From Winogradskyella aurantia (GTDB lineage: Bacteria; Bacteroidota; Bacteroidia; Flavobacteriales; Flavobacteriaceae): DNA of 64,000 nt. The notes beneath the pieces were generated by a model. That model was given only the letters and a program-made list of their open reading frames with translations. It did no database searches and was not told the DNA's origin. This document shows positions 1 through 8,215 of this stretch, in pieces (within the stretch, counting starts at the first letter, position 1; every line of letters starts with the position of its first letter). Location of the stretch: assembly GCF_002266855.1 (NCBI RefSeq), contig NZ_NGJN01000007.1:62001-126000 (forward strand), written 5' to 3'. The position numbers and the translations under genes were made by a program.

Positions 1-700
1 CCCATTTTAATTGATCAGCCGTATAACCTATTTTTTCAAAATCTGTTTTAAACGGAATCATTACATCCTTAAAGTAGAGTAATTTACCCTGATAAATCAT
101 TTCATCCAGAAATCTCTTTCTTTGAATTTGAGAAATATATTTTTTCGCATAACCTTCAGCAACATCAAGGACTATATTTTTTGGTTCCATATTAGCCGTA
201 ATATACTTTGGAATGTTTTGGTAAAATCTGTGGTCTTGCCCTAAATAGTTGTCTAGTGCTATTAAAATAATGGTATCGGTAACGATAGTTTTGTCCCTGT
301 AAGCGACATCGTTTGTTAAAGTGACAACTCTAGGCACAGCAAATGTTTTATCGTAAAACTTTAGGTGTTGAAATAATTGATTGAGCTCGGCTTTCGTTTT
401 CGCAAAATTACTATACTCCTTACTCACCTCAGCAAGCAACTCATTTTGAAGCGAATCTGTTATTCGCTTTACCCATATGGAATCCGCAATATGCTTGGAA
501 AATAAAAAGGGATAATCCATTTTGAGTTTTGGCAGGTCCTTTGGTGACGCGTTTTGGAATGCGCTATCAAAACGCTCTACCCCAAAGTTTACGTTAACTT
601 TAGAAATTTCTTCTTCAATTTTGGAATCCTCATCACAAGACCAGCAAAACAGGCTAATGGCTAGCGCCAACATTATTCTCAAAGACGACATACAAAACAT
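1..700 (-). CDS. gldB: gliding motility lipoprotein GldB (C-terminus beyond window)
   Basis: This reading frame stays open from an ATG at 700 down to the window edge, about 233 codons, so the C-terminus is missing. The N-terminus is a short hydrophobic signal followed by a cysteine (FCWSC then acidic residues), as in a lipoprotein. The next stretch, with VERFD and FLFSKHIADSIWV, matches what I recall of GldB. The middle carries ALDNYLGQDHRFY, also typical of that family. GldB is a lipoprotein of the gliding/type IX secretion system. It diverges from nadE across a 73-bp gap, an arrangement I associate with flavobacteria. A second ATG at 691 could be the real start. The family call comes from memory of conserved motifs. 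Confidence 0.82.
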   Translation of the reverse strand, partial: MFCMSSLRIMLALAISLFCWSCDEDSKIEEEISKVNVNFGVERFDSAFQNASPKDLPKLKMDYPFLFSKHIADSIWVKRITDSLQNELLAEVSKEYSNFAKTKAELNQLFQHLKFYDKTFAVPRVVTLTNDVAYRDKTIVTDTIILIALDNYLGQDHRFYQNIPKYITANMEPKNIVLDVAEGYAKKYISQIQRKRFLDEMIYQGKLLYFKDVMIPFKTDFEKIGYTADQLKW

Positions 701-723
701 TTTTAATCCTAACACTATTCCGT

Positions 724-744
724 TATTTTTGTTGTGCAAAGGTA
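724..744. promoter_or_regulatory. overlapping divergent promoters of gldB and nadE
   Basis: Two exact matches to the Bacteroidota -7 consensus TAnnTTTG lie back to back in the 73-bp gap. TATTTTTG at 724-731 on the plus strand faces nadE, and TACCTTTG at 744-737 on the minus strand faces gldB. Neither has a perfect -33 TTG at the ideal distance. Confidence 0.5.
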
Positions 745-773
745 CACTTCTTTGCCTAAAATTTAAACACATT

Positions 774-1562
774 ATGCAAACGGAAAAGGTTGTTGACCAC
801 ATTGTTAAATGGTTAAAGGATTATGCTATTAATGCAAAGGTAAAAGGTTTTGTCATTGGAATTTCTGGCGGAATTGATTCTGCGGTTACCTCGACGCTGT
901 GTGCAAAAACCGGATTAGAGGTTTTATGTCTTGAAATGCCTATTCATCAATCAGAAAATCAGGTCTCCAGGGCACTAAACCATATAGAATGGCTGCAATC
1001 CAAATATCCACTAGTAAGGATGACTAAAGTTAATCTTACCCCTGTTTTTGACGGTTTGGTTGAAGTCCTACCAAAAGTTGAAAATGAAGAAAGTCGCTTT
1101 ATGTCCTTAGCCAATACACGCGCGCGACTACGAATGACATCGCTGTATTATTTTGCCGCATTGGAGAAACTTCTTGTCGCTGGGACCGGCAATAAAGTAG
1201 AGGACTTTGGTGTTGGCTTTTATACCAAGTACGGTGACGGTGGGGTAGATCTGAGCCCCATTGCCGATTTATTAAAATCTGAAGTCTATGAAGTTGCCAA
1301 ATATTTAGGTATCAATCAGGAAATTATCGTAGCACCACCAACCGATGGTCTTTGGGGAGACGATCGTACAGATGAAGATCAAATAGGAGCGTCTTATCCT
1401 GAATTGGAATGGGCCATGAAAATGAAAGATGAGGGCAAAACTGCAGACGATTTTACAGATAGGGAACGTGAGGTGTTTAACATCTTTATGAAGTTCCATA
1501 AGTCAAACAAACATAAGATGATTCCTATTCCAATTTGCGAAATTCCCAATAATTTTAAATAG
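774..1562 (+). CDS. nadE: NAD(+) synthase, ammonia-dependent
   Basis: NadE adenylates nicotinate adenine dinucleotide and amidates it to NAD in the cytoplasm. From the ATG at 774 the protein has 262 residues, normal for the short form that uses free ammonia and lacks a glutaminase domain. The PP-loop ATP-binding motif SGGIDS is at residues 31-36. Later conserved blocks include ANTRARLRM, GTGNKVED and the APPTDGLWG / DEDQIG segment. The frame is open upstream to 522, but that part overlaps gldB on the other strand and does not look like NadE, so I chose 774. It is probably monocistronic; the next gene has its own -7 box. Confidence 0.95.
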   Translation: MQTEKVVDHIVKWLKDYAINAKVKGFVIGISGGIDSAVTSTLCAKTGLEVLCLEMPIHQSENQVSRALNHIEWLQSKYPLVRMTKVNLTPVFDGLVEVLPKVENEESRFMSLANTRARLRMTSLYYFAALEKLLVAGTGNKVEDFGVGFYTKYGDGGVDLSPIADLLKSEVYEVAKYLGINQEIIVAPPTDGLWGDDRTDEDQIGASYPELEWAMKMKDEGKTADDFTDREREVFNIFMKFHKSNKHKMIPIPICEIPNNFK

Positions 1563-1609
1563 TTGTTGTTTTTTATGAAAAAATAAAGCCAAACTGTTAA
1601 ATTTTTAAT

Positions 1610-1617
1610 TATTTTTG
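1610..1617 (+). promoter_or_regulatory. -7 box for the LuxR-type regulator
   Basis: TATTTTTG is an exact TAnnTTTG match about 80 bases before the start at 1696. The -33 half is unclear. The 133-bp gap holds no other gene that I can see. Confidence 0.35.
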
Positions 1618-1695
1618 TTTAACGCGTTTCCTAAACTCGCTATACTTAACTTCAGTTATTCGATTTTTAACCCTAACTAAACAAAATCAAATATC

Positions 1696-2325
1696 ATGAT
1701 AAAATTATTGATTGTCGATAGTCATCCTATTGTAAGGACCGGACTAGAGCTCTATTTTAATAACAAGCCTGACATCAACGTTGTTGGAAGCCTAGGAAGC
1801 GGCATTGAGATATTTGATTTTATTCGTCGCAACCCCGTAGATGTTATTATCTCTGAGATAGATTTACCTGAACTCAACGGTATAACAGCACTTCGTGCAA
1901 TAAAAAAAGAAAACAAAAATATAAAAGTCCTTATGTTCAGCCACCAACCAGAGGAAATCTATGCCATAAGTACTATAAAGGCTGGCGCTTCAGGTTACCT
2001 CAACAAAAAGGCCAGTGTTGAGGATATTGAAGCTGCCGTGCGAAAAATTTATAACGGCGAGACGTCCTTAAGTGAAAAAATGGACAAGCATCTCAGGTAT
2101 GAAGACACGCGTAAGAGCAGAAGCAGACTTTTTAAAAAGCTGTCCACACGGGAGGTTGAAGTTTTAAAATTACTTTCAATAGGACGCAAGAATAAGGAAA
2201 TTGCAGAGGAGTTAGATATTAATGAGAAAACCGTCAGCACCTACAAGGCGCGCTTATTTAAAAAGCTTAATGTGACTAATATTGTTGACCTGATACATCA
2301 GGCAAAACACCATAACCTTACTTAA
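1696..2325 (+). CDS. orphan NarL/LuxR-type response regulator with Glu at the phospho-acceptor site
   Basis: The protein has 209 residues: an N-terminal receiver domain (about 1-120) and a C-terminal LuxR helix-turn-helix (about 145-205). The HTH shows LSTREVEVLKLLSIGRKNKEIAEE-type residues and the EKTVSTYKARLFKKL recognition helix. The acidic pocket Asp8 is present and Lys is retained near 104. The position that normally carries the phosphorylated Asp (xxDIxMP) reads SEIDLP, so Glu54 replaces Asp. No histidine kinase is adjacent. The gene ends inside the end of dnaG, with the two stop codons overlapping (2318-2325). It probably acts as a DNA-binding regulator whose activity does not depend on phosphorylation; the target is unknown. 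Confidence 0.85.
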   Translation: MIKLLIVDSHPIVRTGLELYFNNKPDINVVGSLGSGIEIFDFIRRNPVDVIISEIDLPELNGITALRAIKKENKNIKVLMFSHQPEEIYAISTIKAGASGYLNKKASVEDIEAAVRKIYNGETSLSEKMDKHLRYEDTRKSRSRLFKKLSTREVEVLKLLSIGRKNKEIAEELDINEKTVSTYKARLFKKLNVTNIVDLIHQAKHHNLT

Positions 2326-4297
2326 CCGCTTGACCACCAACAACCTTACCTAATTTACGCGACAGCAACATTTTAAGACCGAGATAGTCTTTGACGTCTT
2401 CAATTATAGTCTTAGAATTAGCATCCTCCTTAAGTGTCTCCTCTTTGTATTCGGCAACTTTTTTATCAATAAGGTGACATCTTAAGCTTAAGATTGTCTG
2501 ACTTACCAATTGCGCGATGGTATCCTCTTTTCCTTTGGGAATGATATTATTGCGATGCCAGTCGTGAAGATTATACTTCTCATCCTCCATTAGAATGCTC
2601 GTTACCGTACTCGCTAAATTTTGATCGAGCTGATTGATAAAATCCTTAGTGGAAAACTGCTCATCTTGGTGTAATCTATCTATAATGTTATAATAAAGTG
2701 TCTTGAAACCTTCATTGGTAAATTGCATTTCGTCTTCCTGAAGATCTAAATAAATCTTTTCAAATACCTTTGCTGCTTGTTTTACCGGTTCTAAAATTAA
2801 GTCGCCCGAAACCTCATCTTCTTTTAAGATTAAATCTTCAAATTCTTCTTCCCTATTACCGTAAAGCATTAAAATTTGAATGATTTTCTGTTCTAGCTCA
2901 AATTGAATATCTATTTTAGGTCTGGCTACTTCTTCATTCCTGACCACCTCAAAGGCCCTTTGGTCCTTTTTGTATTTTTTATTGGCGTCTTGATACTCCT
3001 TTTTGTTAATTTGGGCAAGGGTACTAAACAGAACATTCTCGCTAATATCCATAATCTGGGCACACTCCTGAATATAGATTTCGCGCTTAATAGGGTCAGG
3101 TATTTTAGCAATACTATTAACAATCTCCCTTATGGTTTCTGCTTTTTTTATAGGGTCATTCTGAGCTTCCCTAACCAATAAAGATGCCTTAAATTGAATG
3201 AAATCCTTTGTGTTTTCCTGGAGATAAACGGTCAGCTCCTCAAGGGTGTTTTCCCTTGCAAAACTATCTGGGTCCTCTCCGTCAGGAAACGTACAAACCT
3301 TAACGTTCATACCCTGTTCCAAAATCAAATCAACACCCCTTAAAGACGCTCTTATACCGGCTGCATCGCTATCAAAAAGCACGGTAATATTATTGGTTAA
3401 TCTATTGATCAATCGGATTTGTTCTGGCGTGAGGGCCGTACCAGAAGAGGAGACTACGTTTTTAACCCCTGTTTGGTAAAATTGAATCACATCCGTGTAA
3501 CCTTCCACTAAATAACAATTATCTTCTTTAGCAATATTTTGCTTGGCAAAATATAAGCCGTATAACACCTTACTCTTGTGATAGATGTCGCTCTCAGGAG
3601 AATTTAAATACTTGGCCGCTTTTTTATCGCTGGTTAAAATACGGCCGCCGAAACCGAGCACCCTACCACTCATGCTATGAATGGGAAACATAACGCGGCC
3701 TTTAAACCTATCAAAGTGCTTTTGCTCCTTTACAATAGTAAGACCCGTTTTTTCTAAAAATTCAAGCTTATATGCTTTGCCCAAGGCGTCATCTGTAAAG
3801 GCTTGCCATTCATCGAGAGAGTAGCCCAATTGGAATTTTTTTATGGTCTCTTCGGTAAACCCGCGCTCTTTGAAATAACTTAGACCAATGGCCCTACCTT
3901 TATCAGTAGTGTGCAATATTCTTTGAAAGTAGGTATTAGCATATTCACTAACCAAATAGAGACTCTCGCGTGCGTCAGCTTGCGCCTTTTCCTCATCCGT
4001 TCGCTGAGTCTCTTCTATTTCAATATTATACTTTTTTGCGAGGTATTTAATGGCCTCAGGGTAGGTAAAATGCTCGTGTTCCATTAAAAACGTAACGGCA
4101 TTACCTCCTTTACCTGAAGAGAAATCCTTCCATATCTGCTTTACGGGAGACACCATAAAGCTTGGTGTACGCTCTTCACTAAACGGACTTAGACCCTTGT
4201 AGTTACTTCCCGATTTTTTAAGCTGAACAAAATCACCTATAACCTCTTCTACGCGAGCGGTTTCAAATACTTGTGCTATGGTGTTTTGTGAAATCAA
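2318..4297 (-). CDS. dnaG: DNA primase DnaG lacking zinc-ligand residues
   Basis: DnaG makes the RNA primers for lagging-strand replication. The 659-residue protein has the usual order: N-terminal zinc-ribbon fold (about 1-100), catalytic core with TOPRIM (VEGYTDV and the FDSDAAG acidic motif near the middle), and a C-terminal helicase-binding region. In the zinc ribbon the family pattern CPFH...CFGC is replaced by SPFS (37-40) and DFSS (58-61), so none of the four metal ligands remains, although the surrounding sequence (TPSFMVSP, KQIWKDF, GKGGNAV) is well conserved. The start is a TTG at 4297 (MISQNTIAQVFETARVEEVI), which fits the family N-terminus; no better ATG exists. Confidence 0.95.
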   Translation of the reverse strand: MISQNTIAQVFETARVEEVIGDFVQLKKSGSNYKGLSPFSEERTPSFMVSPVKQIWKDFSSGKGGNAVTFLMEHEHFTYPEAIKYLAKKYNIEIEETQRTDEEKAQADARESLYLVSEYANTYFQRILHTTDKGRAIGLSYFKERGFTEETIKKFQLGYSLDEWQAFTDDALGKAYKLEFLEKTGLTIVKEQKHFDRFKGRVMFPIHSMSGRVLGFGGRILTSDKKAAKYLNSPESDIYHKSKVLYGLYFAKQNIAKEDNCYLVEGYTDVIQFYQTGVKNVVSSSGTALTPEQIRLINRLTNNITVLFDSDAAGIRASLRGVDLILEQGMNVKVCTFPDGEDPDSFARENTLEELTVYLQENTKDFIQFKASLLVREAQNDPIKKAETIREIVNSIAKIPDPIKREIYIQECAQIMDISENVLFSTLAQINKKEYQDANKKYKKDQRAFEVVRNEEVARPKIDIQFELEQKIIQILMLYGNREEEFEDLILKEDEVSGDLILEPVKQAAKVFEKIYLDLQEDEMQFTNEGFKTLYYNIIDRLHQDEQFSTKDFINQLDQNLASTVTSILMEDEKYNLHDWHRNNIIPKGKEDTIAQLVSQTILSLRCHLIDKKVAEYKEETLKEDANSKTIIEDVKDYLGLKMLLSRKLGKVVGGQAVK

Positions 4298-4360
4298 ATT
4301 TTGGGTTTTTAGCAGAGGTGTAAAATTAAGATAAAATTACATTAGTAGAAACGATAAATG

Positions 4361-4390
4361 AAAAAGCCTTGTCCGAAAAACAGACAAGGC
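4361..4390 (-). terminator. intrinsic terminator after the outer-membrane protein gene
   Basis: GCCTTGTC (4366-4373) pairs with GACAAGGC (4383-4390), and on the minus strand the stem is followed by a T5 run. It ends the sigma / anti-sigma / OMP operon before dnaG. Confidence 0.8.
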
Positions 4391-4414
4391 TCCTAACACT
4401 CAAAATTAATTGAT

Positions 4415-5518
4415 TTAGTCTATATCAAACCGTACACCAAATGAAATATTATTCTGATCGACTGCTTGGTTCTTAAATAGCGGGTTAAGATCATATTTTA
4501 CATAAAGCGCTACATCATCAATACCGACATACCCACTTAATCCATAAATAAATTCACTTACTTCATAACCACCACGCTGTTTATTTTTTATTCGATTTCC
4601 ATCATCTTTATATTTCAATTTTTGCATATTCCACACATTCAATCCTGCATAACCTCCTAAGCCAATTTTAAATTGATTTCTCGTAGAATATCTGAAATAG
4701 TTATCGCGCTCTATTTTTTTTGATGGTCCAAATTCAAAGTGTAAAGGAATCACAATATTTGTAGCTCTAAATTTGGCCTTATCCAATTCCTGAGGAAATT
4801 CCTGAAGTAAAATTTCATCATCTACATTGACAAAATAATTGTTATCCTTAATATCAAGCTTATTCCATTGAATGGAAAGACCATACTTTACTCTCAAAAA
4901 ATTTGAGTTATTTAAAAGTCGTGTTTTCCATGAAAAACCCCATTCTATAAATCCTGAGCCACCCAATTTATAAGGTGAGTCATCAAGGTTTTGGCCATCA
5001 ATAAGTGTATTATTAAACCCGATAGCAAAGACATTTTCTTCTACTGTCCTTCTATCATATTTTCTAGGTTTATCATACTCCTTTTCGCCAATATAAATAA
5101 AACTGTCATTGGTTTCCTCATCGCCTCCAATTCTTACAATCAATTGGGTACCATCTTCTTTACCCTCATAGTAGATTCCATTGCGCTCCACCAGCGCAAT
5201 TTTGTTATCTACAATTGCTAATCTATTTTCTATGTTCTCTGCTCTTTTTTTTGCGGCATCTTTCTTTAATTGCTCTGCTTCTGCTGCCGTAATCTTACCG
5301 TTATCCAAACGTTTATTGATCAACTCAATATCTGACTTCAGCAATTCGCGTTCTTCTTTTTCAATGTCTTTTTTTAATTCCTCAAGTTTACTTATTTCTT
5401 TTTGCTTTTTAGACTCAGTGGCATCCATAATGGAGTCTTTCTTTATCTCCTGAGCGTTAATAGTGCTTAAGGCTAAGCATAAAACAAAAGGGACTAGTAC
5501 TCTAGTAATTGTATTCAT
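4415..5518 (-). CDS. predicted outer-membrane beta-barrel protein with N-terminal coiled coil
   Basis: I do not recognise a named family. The 367-residue protein starts with a clear signal peptide (to about residue 22, ending in NAQ). Residues about 25-110 are highly charged (Lys/Glu rich) with heptad-like spacing, suggesting a periplasmic coiled coil. The rest has alternating hydrophobic and aromatic residues typical of an outer-membrane barrel, ending in ISFGVRFDID. It follows the ECF sigma factor and its membrane partner on the same strand, 84 bases after the latter, and ends at a strong terminator, so it is probably the last gene of that operon and an envelope target or sensor. OmpW/PorT-like naming would be a guess. 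Confidence 0.7.
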   Translation of the reverse strand: MNTITRVLVPFVLCLALSTINAQEIKKDSIMDATESKKQKEISKLEELKKDIEKEERELLKSDIELINKRLDNGKITAAEAEQLKKDAAKKRAENIENRLAIVDNKIALVERNGIYYEGKEDGTQLIVRIGGDEETNDSFIYIGEKEYDKPRKYDRRTVEENVFAIGFNNTLIDGQNLDDSPYKLGGSGFIEWGFSWKTRLLNNSNFLRVKYGLSIQWNKLDIKDNNYFVNVDDEILLQEFPQELDKAKFRATNIVIPLHFEFGPSKKIERDNYFRYSTRNQFKIGLGGYAGLNVWNMQKLKYKDDGNRIKNKQRGGYEVSEFIYGLSGYVGIDDVALYVKYDLNPLFKNQAVDQNNISFGVRFDID

Positions 5519-5602
5519 AACTGTTCGTTTTTTGATGATTTATAATTATTTTAATTTGATTCTGAACGAAAATGTTTTTTAGATTTATAAGACCAGGACG
5601 AT

Positions 5603-6385
5603 TTAGTGATTACGATGCACAACTGCCGTTTTAATAGTTTCATAACCATCTTTAAGCGCTTCAAATACTTTAGTCCTAAAGGATTCACCCATTTCATCTT
5701 CTACACTTATTAATAAGGAAGTCGCATCTACCGTTCTTGAAGCATCCTTTAAAAATTTACCTTTTAACAGTTCTTTATTTGCCATTTTTAAAAGTGAATC
5801 TACTTCCCTATCCGTAACTGGCTTAGTTTCTGATCTAAAATTCTTTAACGTTGCAGCCACGCTTTCTCTTAACTCATCTTCGCCAATAACATTTTGCATA
5901 TCTTGTTTGGGCTTTTGGCCTTTTCGAGTAGTTAACTTATCATCTAGTGAACTTCTATTTCCGGCAATCTTTGTCTGACTTTTTGATTGATTTTGCACTG
6001 TCTTTTTATAGTCTGTTAAGGGTGCTTTAGTCGTTGTTGATTCATTATTTTTATTGTTAGACGTTTCATCCGTAGCAACTACAGCATTCGTTTTTACCTC
6101 ATCAACTATGATATCGGTGGGTTTTTTTGGCGTAGTTTCAACCTCTTCTTCAACCAGGGTTGGTATGATGGCTTCATTCTCTTCATTATTGAAAAACTGA
6201 ATGGTAACTGCCATTAAAATAACCAAACCAGCAGCAACACCTAACCACCAATAGAATGGTTTTTTGCTCCTTCCTTCTTCGGTACCTAAACGTTCAGCCA
6301 ACTTAGACCAACTTCCTTCTGATGGTGATAAAGTACGCTTTTCTAGCTTTTCCTTTAACTGTTCTTCAAATTTAATTGGTGCCAT
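5603..6385 (-). CDS. probable anti-sigma factor (single-pass membrane protein)
   Basis: The 260-residue protein has a cytoplasmic N-terminus with a short conserved helix (FEEQLKEKLEKR, PSEGSWSKLAERL), one membrane span at about residues 44-64, and a periplasmic part rich in Thr, Lys and Asn with low complexity. I see no zinc-binding HxxxCxxC anti-sigma motif. Its start codon lies inside the end of the ECF sigma gene (14-base overlap), so the two are translated together. That context, rather than a recognised domain, supports the anti-sigma role. Proteins of this layout are common after ECF sigma factors in flavobacteria. Confidence 0.65.
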   Translation of the reverse strand: MAPIKFEEQLKEKLEKRTLSPSEGSWSKLAERLGTEEGRSKKPFYWWLGVAAGLVILMAVTIQFFNNEENEAIIPTLVEEEVETTPKKPTDIIVDEVKTNAVVATDETSNNKNNESTTTKAPLTDYKKTVQNQSKSQTKIAGNRSSLDDKLTTRKGQKPKQDMQNVIGEDELRESVAATLKNFRSETKPVTDREVDSLLKMANKELLKGKFLKDASRTVDATSLLISVEDEMGESFRTKVFEALKDGYETIKTAVVHRNH

Positions 6386-6935
6386 AGTTGCTCTTATTTA
6401 ATTCTTTAATATTTTTCTGAAGCATCTGTCTCGCTTTAAACAATTGTGATTTAGATGTCCCTTCTGATATATTGAGTAATTCTGCAATTTCGCTATGCTT
6501 ATACCCTTCAATCGCATACATTACAAACACCATTCTATAACCTTCTGGCAAACTATCTATGAGTTGTTGTATTTCTGCAACTTCAATATTAGACTTAATA
6601 TTATTAGAATAATCCCGTTCAATATATTCGTCCTCAGCAGCAAATTCAATAGTCTTTTTCTGTCTTAAATACGAAATAGCTTCTCTCACCATAATGCGTC
6701 TTACCCAGCCTTCAAAACTTCCTTCATTTTTAAAGGTCTTTAGATATTTAAACACCTTAAAAAACCCATTGAGCATTACCTCCTCTGCTTGATGCACATC
6801 TTTAATGTAATACCTACACACACTTAACATTTTAGGCGAATGCAATTCGTACAACACATGTTGTGCTTCACGATTGTTTTTCGCGGCTCTTTGTATCAGT
6901 TGTGTTTCGTTCTTATGAAGTTGAATAACTTTCAT
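6372..6935 (-). CDS. ECF-type RNA polymerase sigma factor
   Basis: The 187-residue protein has the two-domain layout of ECF sigma factors. Region 2 covers about residues 20-90, with VLYELHSPKMLSVCRYYIKD and the DNA-melting segment FKNEGSFEGWVRRIMVREAI. Region 4 covers about 125-180, with LPEGYRMVFVMYAIEGY and the helix-turn-helix HSEIAELLNISEGTSKSQ. It is the first gene of an operon with the membrane protein that overlaps its 3' end and the barrel protein downstream. ECF factors of this group usually answer to envelope stress; the signal here is unknown. Confidence 0.92.
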   Translation of the reverse strand: MKVIQLHKNETQLIQRAAKNNREAQHVLYELHSPKMLSVCRYYIKDVHQAEEVMLNGFFKVFKYLKTFKNEGSFEGWVRRIMVREAISYLRQKKTIEFAAEDEYIERDYSNNIKSNIEVAEIQQLIDSLPEGYRMVFVMYAIEGYKHSEIAELLNISEGTSKSQLFKARQMLQKNIKELNKSNYGTN

Positions 6936-7053
6936 TCTACGTTTTACAGTTGTGCTTCTATTTGTATAGACGCATTAAATCATCAAATGGTTGTCTGGGT
7001 AATTAATTTTTTACTAAAAAAAATGCAATGGCCTAAAAAATAGACTCTTATAA

Positions 7054-8031
7054 CTACTTTTTCCGGTCAATTACATAGTCGACCATGAGCATAAGTGAAG
7101 ATTTGTATGATGAATCGGGGTAAACAGACAACAAGGCCATAGCTTCTTTTTGGAAGAATTTCATTTTTTCAACCGCATACTCAAGGCCACCGTGTGCCTT
7201 TACAAAAGCAATAACCTCCTTGACCCGTTTTTTATCCTTGTTATGATTCTTCACGGAATTAATGAGCCAAGCCTTTTCTTTTTTAGAACAGGTATTTAAG
7301 ACATAAATAAGCGGTAAAGTCATTTTTTGTTCTTTGATATCAATACCAGTGGGTTTTCCAATAGCCTCTTTACCATAATCGAATAAATCATCTTTGATTT
7401 GAAAGGCCATCCCAATGAACTCACCAAATTTTCTCATAGTATCTACTTCGTTAGAATTTGGTTTTACGGATGCTGCTCCCAAACTGCAACAAGCGGCAAT
7501 GAGTGTGGCTGTTTTTTGTCTTATAATATCATAATAAATATCTTCTGTGATATCAAGTTGCCTAGCTTTCTCAATTTGAAGCAACTCGCCTTCGCTCATT
7601 TCCCGGACAGCTACGGAAATTATTTTCAACAAGTCAAAATCGTTGTTATCTATTGACATTAAAAGCCCTTTTGACAACAAATAATCCCCAATCAATACAG
7701 CAATCTTATTTTTCCAAAGTGCATTTATGGAGAAAAAGCCACGACGCCTATTACTATCATCTACAACATCATCATGCACCAAGGTAGCTGTATGGATCAA
7801 CTCTATCACAGATGCTCCTCTATAGGTGCGTTCGCTGATTTCGCCATTGTTCACCATTTTGGCTACCAAAAACACAAACATAGGACGCATTTGCTTTCCT
7901 TTTCGGTTGACTATGTAATGCGTAATGCGATTAAGAAGTGCTACCTTACTGGCCATAGCGAGCTGAAACTTCTGTTCAAAGAGTTCCATTTCATAAGCTA
8001 TGGGCTGTTTTATTTGTTCGGTGATTTTCAT
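7054..8031 (-). CDS. polyprenyl diphosphate synthase (octaprenyl/heptaprenyl type)
   Basis: This trans-prenyltransferase condenses isopentenyl diphosphate onto allylic diphosphates. It is 325 residues long, normal for the family. The first aspartate-rich motif is in LIHTATLVHDDVVDDSNRRRG, and the second in FQIKDDLFDYG. Its length and the RRGFFSINALWKNKIAVLIGDY-type context fit the medium-chain synthases that make the menaquinone side chain, rather than short-chain farnesyl synthases; chain length cannot be read with certainty. Flanking genes are unrelated, so it is probably transcribed alone. Confidence 0.9.
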   Translation of the reverse strand: MKITEQIKQPIAYEMELFEQKFQLAMASKVALLNRITHYIVNRKGKQMRPMFVFLVAKMVNNGEISERTYRGASVIELIHTATLVHDDVVDDSNRRRGFFSINALWKNKIAVLIGDYLLSKGLLMSIDNNDFDLLKIISVAVREMSEGELLQIEKARQLDITEDIYYDIIRQKTATLIAACCSLGAASVKPNSNEVDTMRKFGEFIGMAFQIKDDLFDYGKEAIGKPTGIDIKEQKMTLPLIYVLNTCSKKEKAWLINSVKNHNKDKKRVKEVIAFVKAHGGLEYAVEKMKFFQKEAMALLSVYPDSSYKSSLMLMVDYVIDRKK

Positions 8032-8215
8032 TTTAGAGTTCCAAATCCTGATATTTCATGAATTTACGAGCTAATAAACGATATAGAACTGCGAAATTAC
8101 GAATAATGCCTTTTACAATTGTTAATTTGCGAAAATTATAAGGTTCACGTAAACTAATCAAAATAAATTGTAACTTTAGTAATACTATTTTTCACATATT
8201 TTAAATATCGAGCTT

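Noticed and set aside
522-773. N-terminal extension of the nadE reading frame
   Set aside because: It overlaps gldB on the other strand, does not resemble NadE, and the ATG at 774 gives the normal family length.
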